NCBI GenBank assembly: GCA_005787035.1
Contig: SYCI01000074.1
Span: forward strand, 1-50,859
Reading direction: 5' to 3'
DNA from: Actinomycetota bacterium
Lineage (GTDB): Bacteria > Actinomycetota > Acidimicrobiia > Acidimicrobiales > Ilumatobacteraceae
DNA length: 50,859 nucleotides
Both the position numbers and the translations under genes were made by a program. The notes below the pieces were generated by a model that was not told the DNA's origin, did no database searches, and was given only the letters and a program-made list of their open reading frames with translations. Positions 16,909 to 25,074 of the stretch are shown piece after piece; positions within the stretch are counted from its first letter, which is position 1; every line of letters starts with the position of its first letter.

Positions 16909-17877
16909 TCAGCCGACGAGGCGTTCGCTGAGGGCCCAGAGTTGCCGGGCGCGCTCGAGGTCCACCGCCCGGGCGGCGACTCCGATTCCATCGGGGGCGT
17001 CGTCGGCGACGACGGGTGACACCTCGACGTCCTCGCAGTACTCGCCGCCCCGCCCCTCGAGCAACGGCGACGTGGCCGCCCACACCGATGTGGCGGCACC
17101 CTGCTCGGGCGACTTCCAGACCATCGCTTCGGAGCGTTCGCTGATCCGGGCCATGAGAGTGCCGACGACCTTGGGGGTCATGTACCGACCGAGCTCGGTC
17201 TGGATCACACCGGGATGCACCGCGAACGCACGAACGCCCCGATCGCGGAACATCTGATCGAGCGCCACGGCATGTAGAACATTGGCGGTCTTGGCCGCGC
17301 CGTAGGCGAGGAACGGTTCGTACGGTCGCCGATCGAAGTTGACGTCGTCGAAGTCGATGTCGCCCATGCGATGTCCGGCCGAACTCACGCACACCACACG
17401 CGATGGTGCTCCCGCGACCAGAAGTGGCAGGAGTTCGCGAACGAGGAGGAAGTGGCCGAGGTGATCGACACCGAATTGCGACTCGAACCCGTCGACCGTG
17501 AGCGCGAAAGGAGTGGCCATGATGCCGGCGTTGGCGATGAGGCCGTGGAGCGCGCGTCCGTCATCGAGAAGTTCACGGGTCGCCCGGCGCACCGACGCGA
17601 GCGAGCCGAGGTCGACCGTGAGCAATTCGAGATCGGCACCGTGAACCGTCGACTCGATCGTGGCTGCGGCCGCCGAGTTCTTGGTCGAATCTCGCGCCGC
17701 CATCACCACAGTTGCGCCGCGGCTGGCCAGTGCTCGACTCGTTTCCAGACCGAGACCGCCCGACGAGCCGGTGACGAGGAAGCGCCGACCGGCGAGGTCG
17801 ATGTCGGCGAGGACGTCGTTCGTGGTGGAGGTGGCTCCGAAACCACTGTTGGTCGGTGAGTGCTGCTGGTGGGCCAT
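16909..17877 (-). CDS. SDR 2, retinol-dehydrogenase/protochlorophyllide-reductase-like
   Basis: The 322-residue protein is a long-form SDR: cofactor motif TGSSGGLGLETSRAL, IANAGIM, and the catalytic Tyr-Lys pair in LAYGAAKTANVL. The C-terminal extension (VWKSPEQGAATSVWAA) is typical of the retinol-dehydrogenase/WW-domain-oxidoreductase-like group. Retinoid-type SDRs reduce or oxidise the aldehydes that carotenoid oxygenases release, so its position just upstream of the ABM-like and carotenoid-oxygenase genes is suggestive. The ATG at 17877 (MAHQQH) is preceded by TACGGT with a five-base spacer. Confidence 0.9.
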   Translation of the reverse strand: MAHQQHSPTNSGFGATSTTNDVLADIDLAGRRFLVTGSSGGLGLETSRALASRGATVVMAARDSTKNSAAAATIESTVHGADLELLTVDLGSLASVRRATRELLDDGRALHGLIANAGIMATPFALTVDGFESQFGVDHLGHFLLVRELLPLLVAGAPSRVVCVSSAGHRMGDIDFDDVNFDRRPYEPFLAYGAAKTANVLHAVALDQMFRDRGVRAFAVHPGVIQTELGRYMTPKVVGTLMARISERSEAMVWKSPEQGAATSVWAATSPLLEGRGGEYCEDVEVSPVVADDAPDGIGVAARAVDLERARQLWALSERLVG

Positions 17878-17882
17878 GGTCA

Positions 17883-17888
17883 ACCGTA
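17883..17888 (-). promoter_or_regulatory. -10 box of possible leaderless promoter (SDR 2)
   Basis: TACGGT on the minus strand, five bases before the ATG at 17877 and within the 14-bp gap after the VOC gene. Confidence 0.4.
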
Positions 17889-17891
17889 CGC

Positions 17892-18359
17892 CTACCCGAG
17901 CGATCCGCCGGCGAACCAGCTCTCGAACATCGGCTTGATCGCACTCCACACGAGTTCGACGATCAGACCCGATGGTGGCTGCACGTACGTGAAGGCCCCG
18001 AAGCCCTTGGCCGGTTCGGCTTGCGCCATCAGGAGTTTCCACCCGGCATCGACCAAGGCCTTCGTCTCGCCGGCCACGTCATCGGACCAGAGTCCGACGT
18101 GATGAAGGCCCGGATGCTCACGTCCGTCCCAGATCGATCCGGGCGCGCCCTCCAGCAACTCCAAATGCTGAGGACCCTCCGACGAGTAGGTGAACTTGAG
18201 CGGGATGCTCACGACACCTTCGTCGGGCAACCACACGTTCTGTTCACGCTCCTGAACCGAACACCACGTCACGCCGAGTTGCGGGCCGAGTTCGACCATG
18301 GCCGACTCGAGATTCGGAACCCGGATTCCCTGGTGGTACATCCGCTGAAAATCGATCAT
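17892..18359 (-). CDS. VOC (glyoxalase-like) superfamily protein 2
   Basis: The 155-residue protein follows the VOC pattern: RMYHQGIRVPNLESAMVELG with a metal-type His, HLELLEG, then HPGLHHVGLWSDD and SGLIVELVW with a Glu. It looks like methylmalonyl-CoA-epimerase- or lactoylglutathione-lyase-related proteins and could epimerise, isomerise or cleave a substrate of this cluster. AGGAGGG lies about six bases before the ATG. It sits between the CoA ligase and SDR 2 on the same strand. Confidence 0.83.
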   Translation of the reverse strand: MIDFQRMYHQGIRVPNLESAMVELGPQLGVTWCSVQEREQNVWLPDEGVVSIPLKFTYSSEGPQHLELLEGAPGSIWDGREHPGLHHVGLWSDDVAGETKALVDAGWKLLMAQAEPAKGFGAFTYVQPPSGLIVELVWSAIKPMFESWFAGGSLG

Positions 18360-18396
18360 GTCGATGCCCTCCTCGGCGACTCGTCGTCGGTGGTTC

Positions 18397-19974
18397 TCAG
18401 ATGCGTCGTTCGCGTCCGGCCCAGTAGGGCGCGCGCAAGGGCTGCTTCTGAATCTTGCCCGTACCGGTGCGCGGGATGTGAGCGACGAAGTCGATCGAGC
18501 GCGGAGCTTTGTAACCGGCCAACAACCCGCGGCAGTGCGCGATGAGTTCGGCCACGAGGGCGTCGCTCTGCGCGACCCCTTCCACGACCTGCACGAGGGC
18601 TTTCACGCTCTCGCCGAATTCGTCGTCGGGAACACCGATCACGGCCACGTCCTCGACCGACGGATGAGCGGCCAAAACACCTTCGATCTTGGCCGGGTAG
18701 ATGTTGACCCCGCCACTGATGATCATGTCGATCTTGCGGTCGGACAACCAGAGATAACCCTCGTCGTCGATGTATCCCACGTCGCCGGTGGTGAAGACGC
18801 CGGGTTCGAGATGAGCTGAGCGGGTCTTCTCCTCGTCGTTGTGGTACGTGAAGTCGGTTCCCATCTTGTTGCGGAAGTACAGGGTTCCCTCACCCGATCC
18901 GGCCACGCGATTGCCTTCGTCGTCGACCACGATCACCTCGACCGAGTCGAGTGGCTTACCCACACTGCCGCCCTTGCGCAACCATTCGTCGGCGGGGATC
19001 ACCGAGATGATCGAACCTTCGGTCGAGCCGTAGTACTCGGTCACGTTCGGGCCCCACCACTCGATGATGCCGCGCTTCACCGCCGGCGGACACGGCGCCG
19101 CGCCATGCCAAGCGACCACGAGCGACGATCCCGAGAATCCACGACGAACGTCGTCGGGCAAGTCGAGCAGACGCTTCATCTGCGTCGGCACCAGGTGCAC
19201 GTTCGTGCACTGATGACGATCGATGAGATCGAGGACCCCGGCCGAGTCGTACTTGTGCTGCATGACGACCGACGATCCGTTGATCATCGGTAGGTACGAG
19301 AACGCCCACTGAGCCGAGTGGTAGAACGGCCCGCACAGCAGCGTCCGCCCGGGAATCGGGACGAAGTTCGAGAATCCGGCCGCGACCAACTTCATGATGT
19401 CGGGTGTCATGGCCAGACCACCCGACAACATGCCCCGCACGCCCTTGGGTCGACCGGTCGTGCCCGAGGTGTAGAACATCGGGCCGCCGAGCATCTGATC
19501 GTCCGGCTCTTCAGTCGAGCCGCTGCTCACCAGATCCTCGAACCCGACGAATCGGGAGTCGTCACGCAGTGACGAACCGGTCGGGGTGCGCACGCCGACG
19601 ACGACCTCCACTCCCGCGCCGCGTGGATCGGCCAACGCGGCACCCACGGCGTCGTCGAAGCGATCTTCCACCACCACCGCCTTGGCGCCAGCGTCGGCGA
19701 AGACATAGGCGAGTTCGTCGGCGACCCAATGCCAATTGACCGGGACGTAGGTCCAGCCACCGTGGGCACAGGCCTGCGCCATCTCGATCCACTCGCACTG
19801 ATTGCCGACCACGACGGCGATGGTGTCGCCGGTCTTCAGACCTCGAGAACGCAACGCGTTCACGAGGCGATTCACACGTTGGTCGAGTTCGGCCCACGTG
19901 ACCGAACGCCGGTCGTCGATCAGCGCAACGCTGGAACCACGATCACGCGCGTGCTCGGCGGTGAGGATCGCCAT
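18397..19974 (-). CDS. AMP-dependent acyl-CoA synthetase 2 (ANL superfamily)
   Basis: The 525-residue ligase shows FYTSGTTGRPKG, YYGSTEGS, the hinge TGDVGYIDDEGYLWLSDR, GVNIYPAKIE and the C-terminal GTGKIQKQPLR with the catalytic lysine. It would adenylate a carboxylic acid and transfer it to CoA. The gene follows the thiolase-fold/DUF35 pair on the same strand with a 10-bp gap, so its acyl-CoA product may feed that step or a preceding desaturation. Substrate range is not predictable from these motifs. Confidence 0.92.
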   Translation of the reverse strand: MAILTAEHARDRGSSVALIDDRRSVTWAELDQRVNRLVNALRSRGLKTGDTIAVVVGNQCEWIEMAQACAHGGWTYVPVNWHWVADELAYVFADAGAKAVVVEDRFDDAVGAALADPRGAGVEVVVGVRTPTGSSLRDDSRFVGFEDLVSSGSTEEPDDQMLGGPMFYTSGTTGRPKGVRGMLSGGLAMTPDIMKLVAAGFSNFVPIPGRTLLCGPFYHSAQWAFSYLPMINGSSVVMQHKYDSAGVLDLIDRHQCTNVHLVPTQMKRLLDLPDDVRRGFSGSSLVVAWHGAAPCPPAVKRGIIEWWGPNVTEYYGSTEGSIISVIPADEWLRKGGSVGKPLDSVEVIVVDDEGNRVAGSGEGTLYFRNKMGTDFTYHNDEEKTRSAHLEPGVFTTGDVGYIDDEGYLWLSDRKIDMIISGGVNIYPAKIEGVLAAHPSVEDVAVIGVPDDEFGESVKALVQVVEGVAQSDALVAELIAHCRGLLAGYKAPRSIDFVAHIPRTGTGKIQKQPLRAPYWAGRERRI

Positions 19975-19984
19975 GTCGGACCCG

Positions 19985-21133
19985 TCAGCGCGACAGGATC
20001 GTCACGCCGGAGATACCGGGCGCTCCGTACACATGGGTGTACGCGACCTTGGGGTCGTTGGGAACCTGACGCGGTCCGGCGTCTCCCCGGAGCTGCAAGA
20101 CGTTCTCGTAGACCTGACGCAGACCCGACGCACCGATCGGCTCACCGTTGGCCAGACATCCTCCGTCGGTGTTGACCGGGAACTTGCCGCCGATCTCGGT
20201 TTCGCCGGCCTGGATCATCCATTCCTGTTCGCCGTGCTCGCAGAAACCGTTCTCGGCCATGTGCATGACCTCGGCTCCGGCCTCGGTGTCCTGCAACTGT
20301 GCGAGGTCGACGTCTTCGGGTCCGATGCCGGCCATCTCGAAGGCGGCCTTCGATGCATCGACGGTCGGACCCGCGTTGTGCTCGATAGCGATCGACGGCG
20401 CGAGCACCTCGAAACTGCCGAAGCGTCGGCTCCGCACCGCGGCGGCCCGCAGGTACACCGGCTTGTCGGTGTAGAGATGCGCTTTGTCGGCGCGACACAG
20501 GATGAGAGCCACGCCACCTTCACCCGGATTGCAGAACATGTACTGGGTGAGCGGATACGAGAGCATCGGCGAATTGGCGATCTCCTCTTCGGAGAGGGGC
20601 TTGCGCCGCCACGCCATGTCGTTCAACGAGCCGTTGCGGAAAGCCTTGGCCGAGACTTTGGCGAGGGTGTTGTTCGTGATGCCGTATTCGTGCATGTAGC
20701 GGTTGATCTTCATGCCGAAGAACTGAGTCGTGAGGGCGAGGCCGGTCGCGCCGTACCAGTCGCCGAGACCCGAACCCTTGGTGTTGACCCGGAACGCCCC
20801 GCGCTCGTGCTTGTCGAAGCCGACGGCGATGCCGAGGTCGAAGACTCCCGAACGGATCGTGTTGTAGGCCGAGAACAGCGCCGACCCGCCGGTCGCGCAT
20901 CCGTTCATCACGTTGATGAACTGCAGACCAGTGAGGCCGAGCAGCGACACCATGGTGTCGGCGGCGCCGGCGGCCATGGAGCCACCGAAGGCGAACTGCA
21001 TGTCTTCCCAGCCGACACCGGCGTCGGCGCATGCGCGCCGAACGGCGGTCACACCCTGATCCATGCCCGAGACGCCTTCGTGGCGGCCGAACTCGTGCAT
21101 TCCGATTCCGACGATTGCGACGTCGATGCTCAT
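19985..21133 (-). CDS. thiolase-superfamily (SCP-x/Ltp-like) protein, probable aldolase rather than thiolase
   Basis: The 382-residue protein has the thiolase fold: MSIDVAIVGIGMHEFG, the nucleophile region MNGCATGGSAL with Cys79, and the late NTDGGCLANGEPIGASG segment. Two residues needed for thiolysis are not in place. The His of the usual GHP motif is Glu331 (GEP), and the last catalytic Cys region reads HVYGAPG with Tyr369. Steroid side-chain aldolases of the Ltp2 type are thiolase-superfamily members with a repurposed active site and need a DUF35 partner. The very next gene upstream encodes a DUF35 protein, so a retro-aldol C-C cleavage of a hydroxyacyl-CoA is my preferred reading. GAGGAG precedes the start. 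Confidence 0.85.
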   Translation of the reverse strand: MSIDVAIVGIGMHEFGRHEGVSGMDQGVTAVRRACADAGVGWEDMQFAFGGSMAAGAADTMVSLLGLTGLQFINVMNGCATGGSALFSAYNTIRSGVFDLGIAVGFDKHERGAFRVNTKGSGLGDWYGATGLALTTQFFGMKINRYMHEYGITNNTLAKVSAKAFRNGSLNDMAWRRKPLSEEEIANSPMLSYPLTQYMFCNPGEGGVALILCRADKAHLYTDKPVYLRAAAVRSRRFGSFEVLAPSIAIEHNAGPTVDASKAAFEMAGIGPEDVDLAQLQDTEAGAEVMHMAENGFCEHGEQEWMIQAGETEIGGKFPVNTDGGCLANGEPIGASGLRQVYENVLQLRGDAGPRQVPNDPKVAYTHVYGAPGISGVTILSR

Positions 21134-21160
21134 GATTCTCTACTCCTCGATCCGTCGAAC

Positions 21161-21586
21161 TCAGGCCACCGGCGCGAACGCGAAAGTGACGATCTCGTTG
21201 CCTTCTTCATCCTTGGCGAGCGGGATGATCACCATCTCCATCTCCATGCCGATCTTCAGTTTCTCCGGGTCGGCTTCGGTGAGCCGAGCCTCCACCTTGA
21301 CCTGACCCGGTAGTTCGACGTAGCCGACTCCGAAGGCCTTGAAGGTCTTGGGATTGTCGTCGCCGGCATACGGCGGCGCCTTGGGTGGGAAACCCTGCAC
21401 GGTCCACGTCCAGAGCGTGCCGCGACGCCCGAGTTCGACCGTCTCGGTCTTCTCGCCCGTGCACTTCGGACAACCGGACTGCCGGGGGAACATGTGATTC
21501 CCACACGACACGCAACGACTGCCCAACAGGTGCGGCTCGTCGGACGGCCACGTGAACACGCCCTCGGTCACGGGAACCTGCGCCAT
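21161..21586 (-). CDS. DUF35 zinc-ribbon/OB-fold protein, partner of the thiolase-like protein
   Basis: The 141-residue protein has a zinc ribbon with Cys25-x2-Cys28 and Cys39-x2-Cys42, followed by an OB-fold (RRGTLWTWTVQGF, FGVGYVELPG). DUF35 proteins bind acyl-CoA and are obligate partners of thiolase-like enzymes such as Ltp2 and of MaoC-type hydratases. I start at the second of two in-frame ATGs because GGGGGAG lies just before it and overlaps the first ATG. The gene is 27 bp upstream of the thiolase-like gene and has its own candidate promoter and inverted repeat (21606-21636). Confidence 0.92.
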   Translation of the reverse strand: MAQVPVTEGVFTWPSDEPHLLGSRCVSCGNHMFPRQSGCPKCTGEKTETVELGRRGTLWTWTVQGFPPKAPPYAGDDNPKTFKAFGVGYVELPGQVKVEARLTEADPEKLKIGMEMEMVIIPLAKDEEGNEIVTFAFAPVA

Positions 21587-21605
21587 GAACTCCCCCATCC
21601 ACGTC

Positions 21606-21623
21606 GTCCGGACCTCTCCGGAC
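21606..21623. promoter_or_regulatory. 18-bp inverted repeat (7-4-7) at the DUF35 promoter
   Basis: GTCCGGA (21606-21612) and TCCGGAC (21617-21623) are perfect inverted repeats with a four-base spacer. A TAAGGT box on the minus strand (21631-21636) is seven bases upstream, so the repeat would start at about the transcription start. It may be a repressor operator or a 5'-leader stem. The gap (21587-21700) is divergent. Confidence 0.45.
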
Positions 21624-21688
21624 CCCGCTGACCTTAGTGGCGACTCGCCGACCGCGGCTCACCGGGCCGGTCGCCGTCTCCGACGGGC

Positions 21689-21694
21689 TACGGT
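21689..21694 (+). promoter_or_regulatory. -10 box of probable leaderless promoter (NTF2-like 4)
   Basis: TACGGT, then TCGCCC, then the ATG at 21701. No ribosome site is visible. The 12 bases equal those before the GTG at 16891 on the other strand. Confidence 0.5.
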
Positions 21695-21700
21695 TCGCCC

Positions 21701-22204
21701 ATGGTCCGACCCGATCAGCACGATGCGACGCTCTCGGCGTCCGAGGCAGCCGTCGCCGAGCGGGCGATTCGACGATGTCTCGTCGACTACTGCCGCGGCA
21801 TCGACCGATGCGATGCCGACCTCGTCGCCTCGGTGTATCACCCGGACGCAACCGACGATCACGGATCCTTCGTGGGACTCGGAATCGATTTCGCCCGTCG
21901 GGCCACCGGAAAACTCCGCACCTACGCTCGCGCCACCACCCACTTCATCGGCGAGCCGGTCATCGACTTCGAGTCAGCGTCGGTCGCGCACGTGGAAACT
22001 CCGGTCCTGGCCTGGCACCGGGTCGCCGACGACCGCGGCGAGTTCCTCGAGAACTTCTGCGGTCGCTACTTCGACCGCTTCGAATGCCGCGACGGCGACT
22101 GGCGAATCGCCGATCGCCGTCTCACCCACGACTGGGACAACAAAGTTCGCGTCGAGAACGCGTTCCCACCGGGCACCTTCGCGCCGTCCCCGCGCGCGAC
22201 CTGA
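21701..22204 (+). CDS. SnoaL/NTF2-like protein 4
   Basis: The 167-residue protein resembles SnoaL_4 and the bile-acid dehydratase/scytalone-dehydratase group: ERAIRRCLVDYCRGIDRCDADL, then VYHPDATDDHGSFVG, TTHFIGEPVIDF and ENFCGRYFDRFE. The Tyr, Asp and His residues in the first helices and strand (DYCRGIDR, YHPDA) match the pocket positions of that group, so dehydration of a hydroxylated ring substrate is possible. It is followed after 112 bp by a kinase-like gene. Assignment is to the fold family only. Confidence 0.82.
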   Translation: MVRPDQHDATLSASEAAVAERAIRRCLVDYCRGIDRCDADLVASVYHPDATDDHGSFVGLGIDFARRATGKLRTYARATTHFIGEPVIDFESASVAHVETPVLAWHRVADDRGEFLENFCGRYFDRFECRDGDWRIADRRLTHDWDNKVRVENAFPPGTFAPSPRAT

Positions 22205-22316
22205 CCGGAAGTCCAACCGACGCCACGCCGGACGGACGGGGTCGCCCTTTCTCGTTTCCGAGAAGTACCGTTTCCATTCGTCCGCCGTACCGGACTTCCC
22301 GATCGAAGGAGCCAAC

Positions 22317-23396
22317 GTGTCCCGACTACCCACTTCGTCGGCCGAGATCACTCCGGCTTGGCTCACCGCCCGCCTCCGCGAGACCGGCACCATCGACTCC
22401 GGCACCGAAGTCACCACGATCGAGCGCGACCTCATGGGTGCCGGCATCGGCTTCATGGGTGAGGTCGGACGCATCAAGGTCTCGTACTCAGGTGGCAACG
22501 GGCCGGCGACGATGATCTGCAAGATCCCGACCCAGGACGCCAACATCCGCGGCATGCTCGCCGCCGCCCGCGTGTTCGAACGCGAAGCTCGTTTCTATTC
22601 AGACCTCGCTCCGGCACTCGACGTCGTACCGAAGGCTCTCGGCATCGCGTCCGATCTCGAACACGACGATCACGTGCTGATCCTGCAGGACCTCGGCCAC
22701 CTGCGCGTGGGCGACCAGGCCCGCGGCGTCGACGAGAAGGACGCCCACGCGACGATGCTCGCCGCCGCGCGATTGCACGCGCGCTATTGGCAGAACGCCG
22801 ACCTCGACCGCATCGACTGGATGCCGATGGCGAACTCGGAAGGCATGAAGATCGGCCGCGAGGTGTACCAGGCTTCGCTCCCCGGCTTCTTGCAGGTGTT
22901 CGCGCACGCGATCGACCCCGACATGGTTTCGCTCATGGAACGTTTCGGCGACAACGTGCATCAACTCCTCGATCGCATCGCTGCCATGCCCAACACGGTG
23001 GCGCACTTCGACTTCCGGCTCGACAACCTCTTCTTCGACGACCGCTCGGGAGCCGTCTGGATGATCGACTTCCAGACGTCGAGCAAGGGTGGCGGCGCCT
23101 ACGACCTCGGTTACTTCATGAGCCAGAGCGTGCCAATCGACATTCGCCGCGCGCACGAAGAATCACTACTGCGCACCTACCACGACGAGATCGTCCGCCT
23201 CGGTGTGACCGGCTACTCGTACGAGCAACTGTTCCAGGACTACCGCGTGGGCGTTCTCTACGGCTGGATCATCCCGGTCTACGCGGTCGGCACGCTCGAC
23301 TCGTCGAGTGAACGCGCCATGGCGCTGTGGACCGAGGTCATCAAGCGCGCCCAGGCCGCGATGCGCGACCACTCGGTGGCCGACTTCCTGATCTGA
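22317..23396 (+). CDS. kinase-fold protein, EcKinase/CHK-like (APH superfamily)
   Basis: The 359-residue protein starts at GTG 22317 with AAGGAG seven bases before it. It has a small lobe with ICKIPTQD (Lys69), a hinge-like LILQDLGHLRVGDQ, the catalytic-loop equivalent VAHFDFRLDNLFF (His230, Asp232) and the metal motif WMIDFQTSSKGGG (Asp251). HFD instead of the usual HGD is characteristic of ecdysteroid-kinase-like (DUF1679/CHK) proteins, which are common in Actinobacteria that degrade steroids and terpenoids. It probably phosphorylates an alcohol metabolite; the substrate is unknown. It abuts the convergent SDR gene, with stop codons forming TGATCA. Confidence 0.82.
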   Translation: MSRLPTSSAEITPAWLTARLRETGTIDSGTEVTTIERDLMGAGIGFMGEVGRIKVSYSGGNGPATMICKIPTQDANIRGMLAAARVFEREARFYSDLAPALDVVPKALGIASDLEHDDHVLILQDLGHLRVGDQARGVDEKDAHATMLAAARLHARYWQNADLDRIDWMPMANSEGMKIGREVYQASLPGFLQVFAHAIDPDMVSLMERFGDNVHQLLDRIAAMPNTVAHFDFRLDNLFFDDRSGAVWMIDFQTSSKGGGAYDLGYFMSQSVPIDIRRAHEESLLRTYHDEIVRLGVTGYSYEQLFQDYRVGVLYGWIIPVYAVGTLDSSSERAMALWTEVIKRAQAAMRDHSVADFLI

Positions 23397-24314
23397 TCAG
23401 GCTTCGGGTAGCGGATAGTGCAGACCGGGGATGCCCGCGGCGAGCGCTTCGTACCATTCCGGTCGCGGCTGCACGCCCGGATAACCCTTACCGACCTTCT
23501 CCAGATCGCCCTTGTTCCACTCATGGTGAATCGGAGGAATCTGGTAGTAGCCATTGGCCGCGTTGGTCCCACCGTCGACGAGTAGGTCGTGACCGGTGAT
23601 GTAACTCGCCGCATCCGACGCGAGGAACATCACGGGCGCCACGATCTCCTGCAGATCGCCGATGCGGCGCATGGGCGTGCGACTCGCGATCCACTTGTCC
23701 ATGCCGAGGGCCTCGAGCGCCGGACGGACCATCTCGGTCATGATGAAACCAGGGGACACCGAGTTCACCCGCACGCCACGGTCGGCCCATTCGCAACCGA
23801 CCTGTGCGGTGACGTTGCGCAAGCCGCCCTTGGCCGCCGCGTAGGCGATGATGTTCGACTCGTTGGCGCCGCTGCCCATGATCGAGCAGATGTTGACGAT
23901 GGAGCCCGACTGGCGCTGCAACATGTGATGTCCGACTTCACGCAGGAACATGAACGCTCCGGTGAGGTCGATCGAGAGGATCCAGTTCCAGGTGGCGGTG
24001 TCGTAGACCTCGGCCGCCAGGCCGCGCAGGTCGCTCACCCCGGCATTGTTGATGAGCACATCGATCTTGCCGTGCTCCTTGATGCCGGTCTGAACGACGC
24101 GCTTCACGTCGTCCTCGACCGCGACGTCACCGGTGGCAACCGTGACCTTGCTGCCCAACTTGCGACAGCGATCGGCGACGGCCTCGAGCATGTCCTTGGA
24201 GCGCGCGGTCAGAACGAGATCGGCACCCTCCTTGGCGAATCCTTCGGCGAATCCCTCGCCGAGTCCGTACGAGGCTCCGGTGATCAGAACGGTCTTTCCG
24301 GTGAACTGGCCCAT
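23397..24314 (-). CDS. short-chain dehydrogenase/reductase (SDR) 3
   Basis: The 305-residue SDR has TGASYGLGEGFAEGFAKEG, INNAGVSDLRG and the catalytic pair in IAYAAAKGGLRN. A C-terminal tail of about 45 residues (INPPIHHEW-like, ending GIPGLHYPLPEA) is longer than in classical SDRs. AAGGGGAGAG precedes the ATG. A TAGTGT box lies at 24355-24360 in the 51-bp gap after the MDMPI-fold gene, so it may have its own promoter. Confidence 0.9.
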   Translation of the reverse strand: MGQFTGKTVLITGASYGLGEGFAEGFAKEGADLVLTARSKDMLEAVADRCRKLGSKVTVATGDVAVEDDVKRVVQTGIKEHGKIDVLINNAGVSDLRGLAAEVYDTATWNWILSIDLTGAFMFLREVGHHMLQRQSGSIVNICSIMGSGANESNIIAYAAAKGGLRNVTAQVGCEWADRGVRVNSVSPGFIMTEMVRPALEALGMDKWIASRTPMRRIGDLQEIVAPVMFLASDAASYITGHDLLVDGGTNAANGYYQIPPIHHEWNKGDLEKVGKGYPGVQPRPEWYEALAAGIPGLHYPLPEA

Positions 24315-24365
24315 GTCTCTCCCCTTGGATCGGGCGCGTCGGGCGCCCGGCGAGACACTAGATCG

Positions 24366-25064
24366 CTACTCGCCGAGGCTCCGCACGGGAAGTTCCATGT
24401 GCAAGAGGCCGCCGAGGAAACGTTCGAGGTCGCCCGCGAAACCGGCCGACCGCATCTCGTCGGCCGTACGTCGACTGCCGAGCAGTCGCAGGCACTCGAA
24501 GGCCGATCCACTCCACGTGAGTTCGGGCTCGCCGGTTCCGACCACATAATCGCGACCACCGAAGGAGATGCCGACCGCGGGAAGTCCGGCCTTGGCCAGA
24601 TCGGCTTTCACGAGATTGAGGCCGAGTTCGGCCGCGACCCGCACCCCGTCGGCATCTCGATCACCCGGACGTCCCACCGCCGCGCGCAGATCGTGTTCGT
24701 GGACCACCGTGTCGTAGGTCAGACCCCACAGCGGACCCGGCGCGGCTTCGATCATCGCCTCGAACGCGGGCGCGGCCGACGACCATTCCTCGACCACCGA
24801 CGCGAGTGACCGCGCTCGACGTTCTTCCACCTGACGATCGACCCACGGTTGGGGGTCGCCCTTCGGGGAGTTGCCCGATCCGAGGTCGACCGCGATGCCG
24901 GTCACGTGGGAGAAGAGATCCTTGACCGACCACTCCGGACACGCTCCGACCACGAGGGCGGTCTCTTCTTCGTTCAGGTCGGCCGCGATCCGTTGCATGC
25001 GCTCACGCGCGTTGCGGTACTCGGCGGCCAATACCGAACCCGGAAACTTTCCGAAATCACCCAT
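24366..25064 (-). CDS. mycothiol-dependent maleylpyruvate isomerase (MDMPI)-fold protein
   Basis: The 232-residue protein matches the actinobacterial DinB/MDMPI N-terminal fold: CPEWSVKDLFSHVTGI (the conserved W-S-V-x-D-L-x-x-H), DTVVHEHDLRAAVGRPG with the metal-type H-E-H-D cluster, and a C-terminal domain with LTWSGSAFECLRLLGSR. These are thiol-dependent, metal-bound isomerases or transferases. Most members have no known substrate. GAGGAGA precedes the start and overlaps the stop region of the TIM-barrel gene (10-bp gap). Its presence supports a mycothiol-making actinobacterium. Confidence 0.86.
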   Translation of the reverse strand: MGDFGKFPGSVLAAEYRNARERMQRIAADLNEEETALVVGACPEWSVKDLFSHVTGIAVDLGSGNSPKGDPQPWVDRQVEERRARSLASVVEEWSSAAPAFEAMIEAAPGPLWGLTYDTVVHEHDLRAAVGRPGDRDADGVRVAAELGLNLVKADLAKAGLPAVGISFGGRDYVVGTGEPELTWSGSAFECLRLLGSRRTADEMRSAGFAGDLERFLGGLLHMELPVRSLGE

Positions 25065-25074
25065 GGGATTCTCC

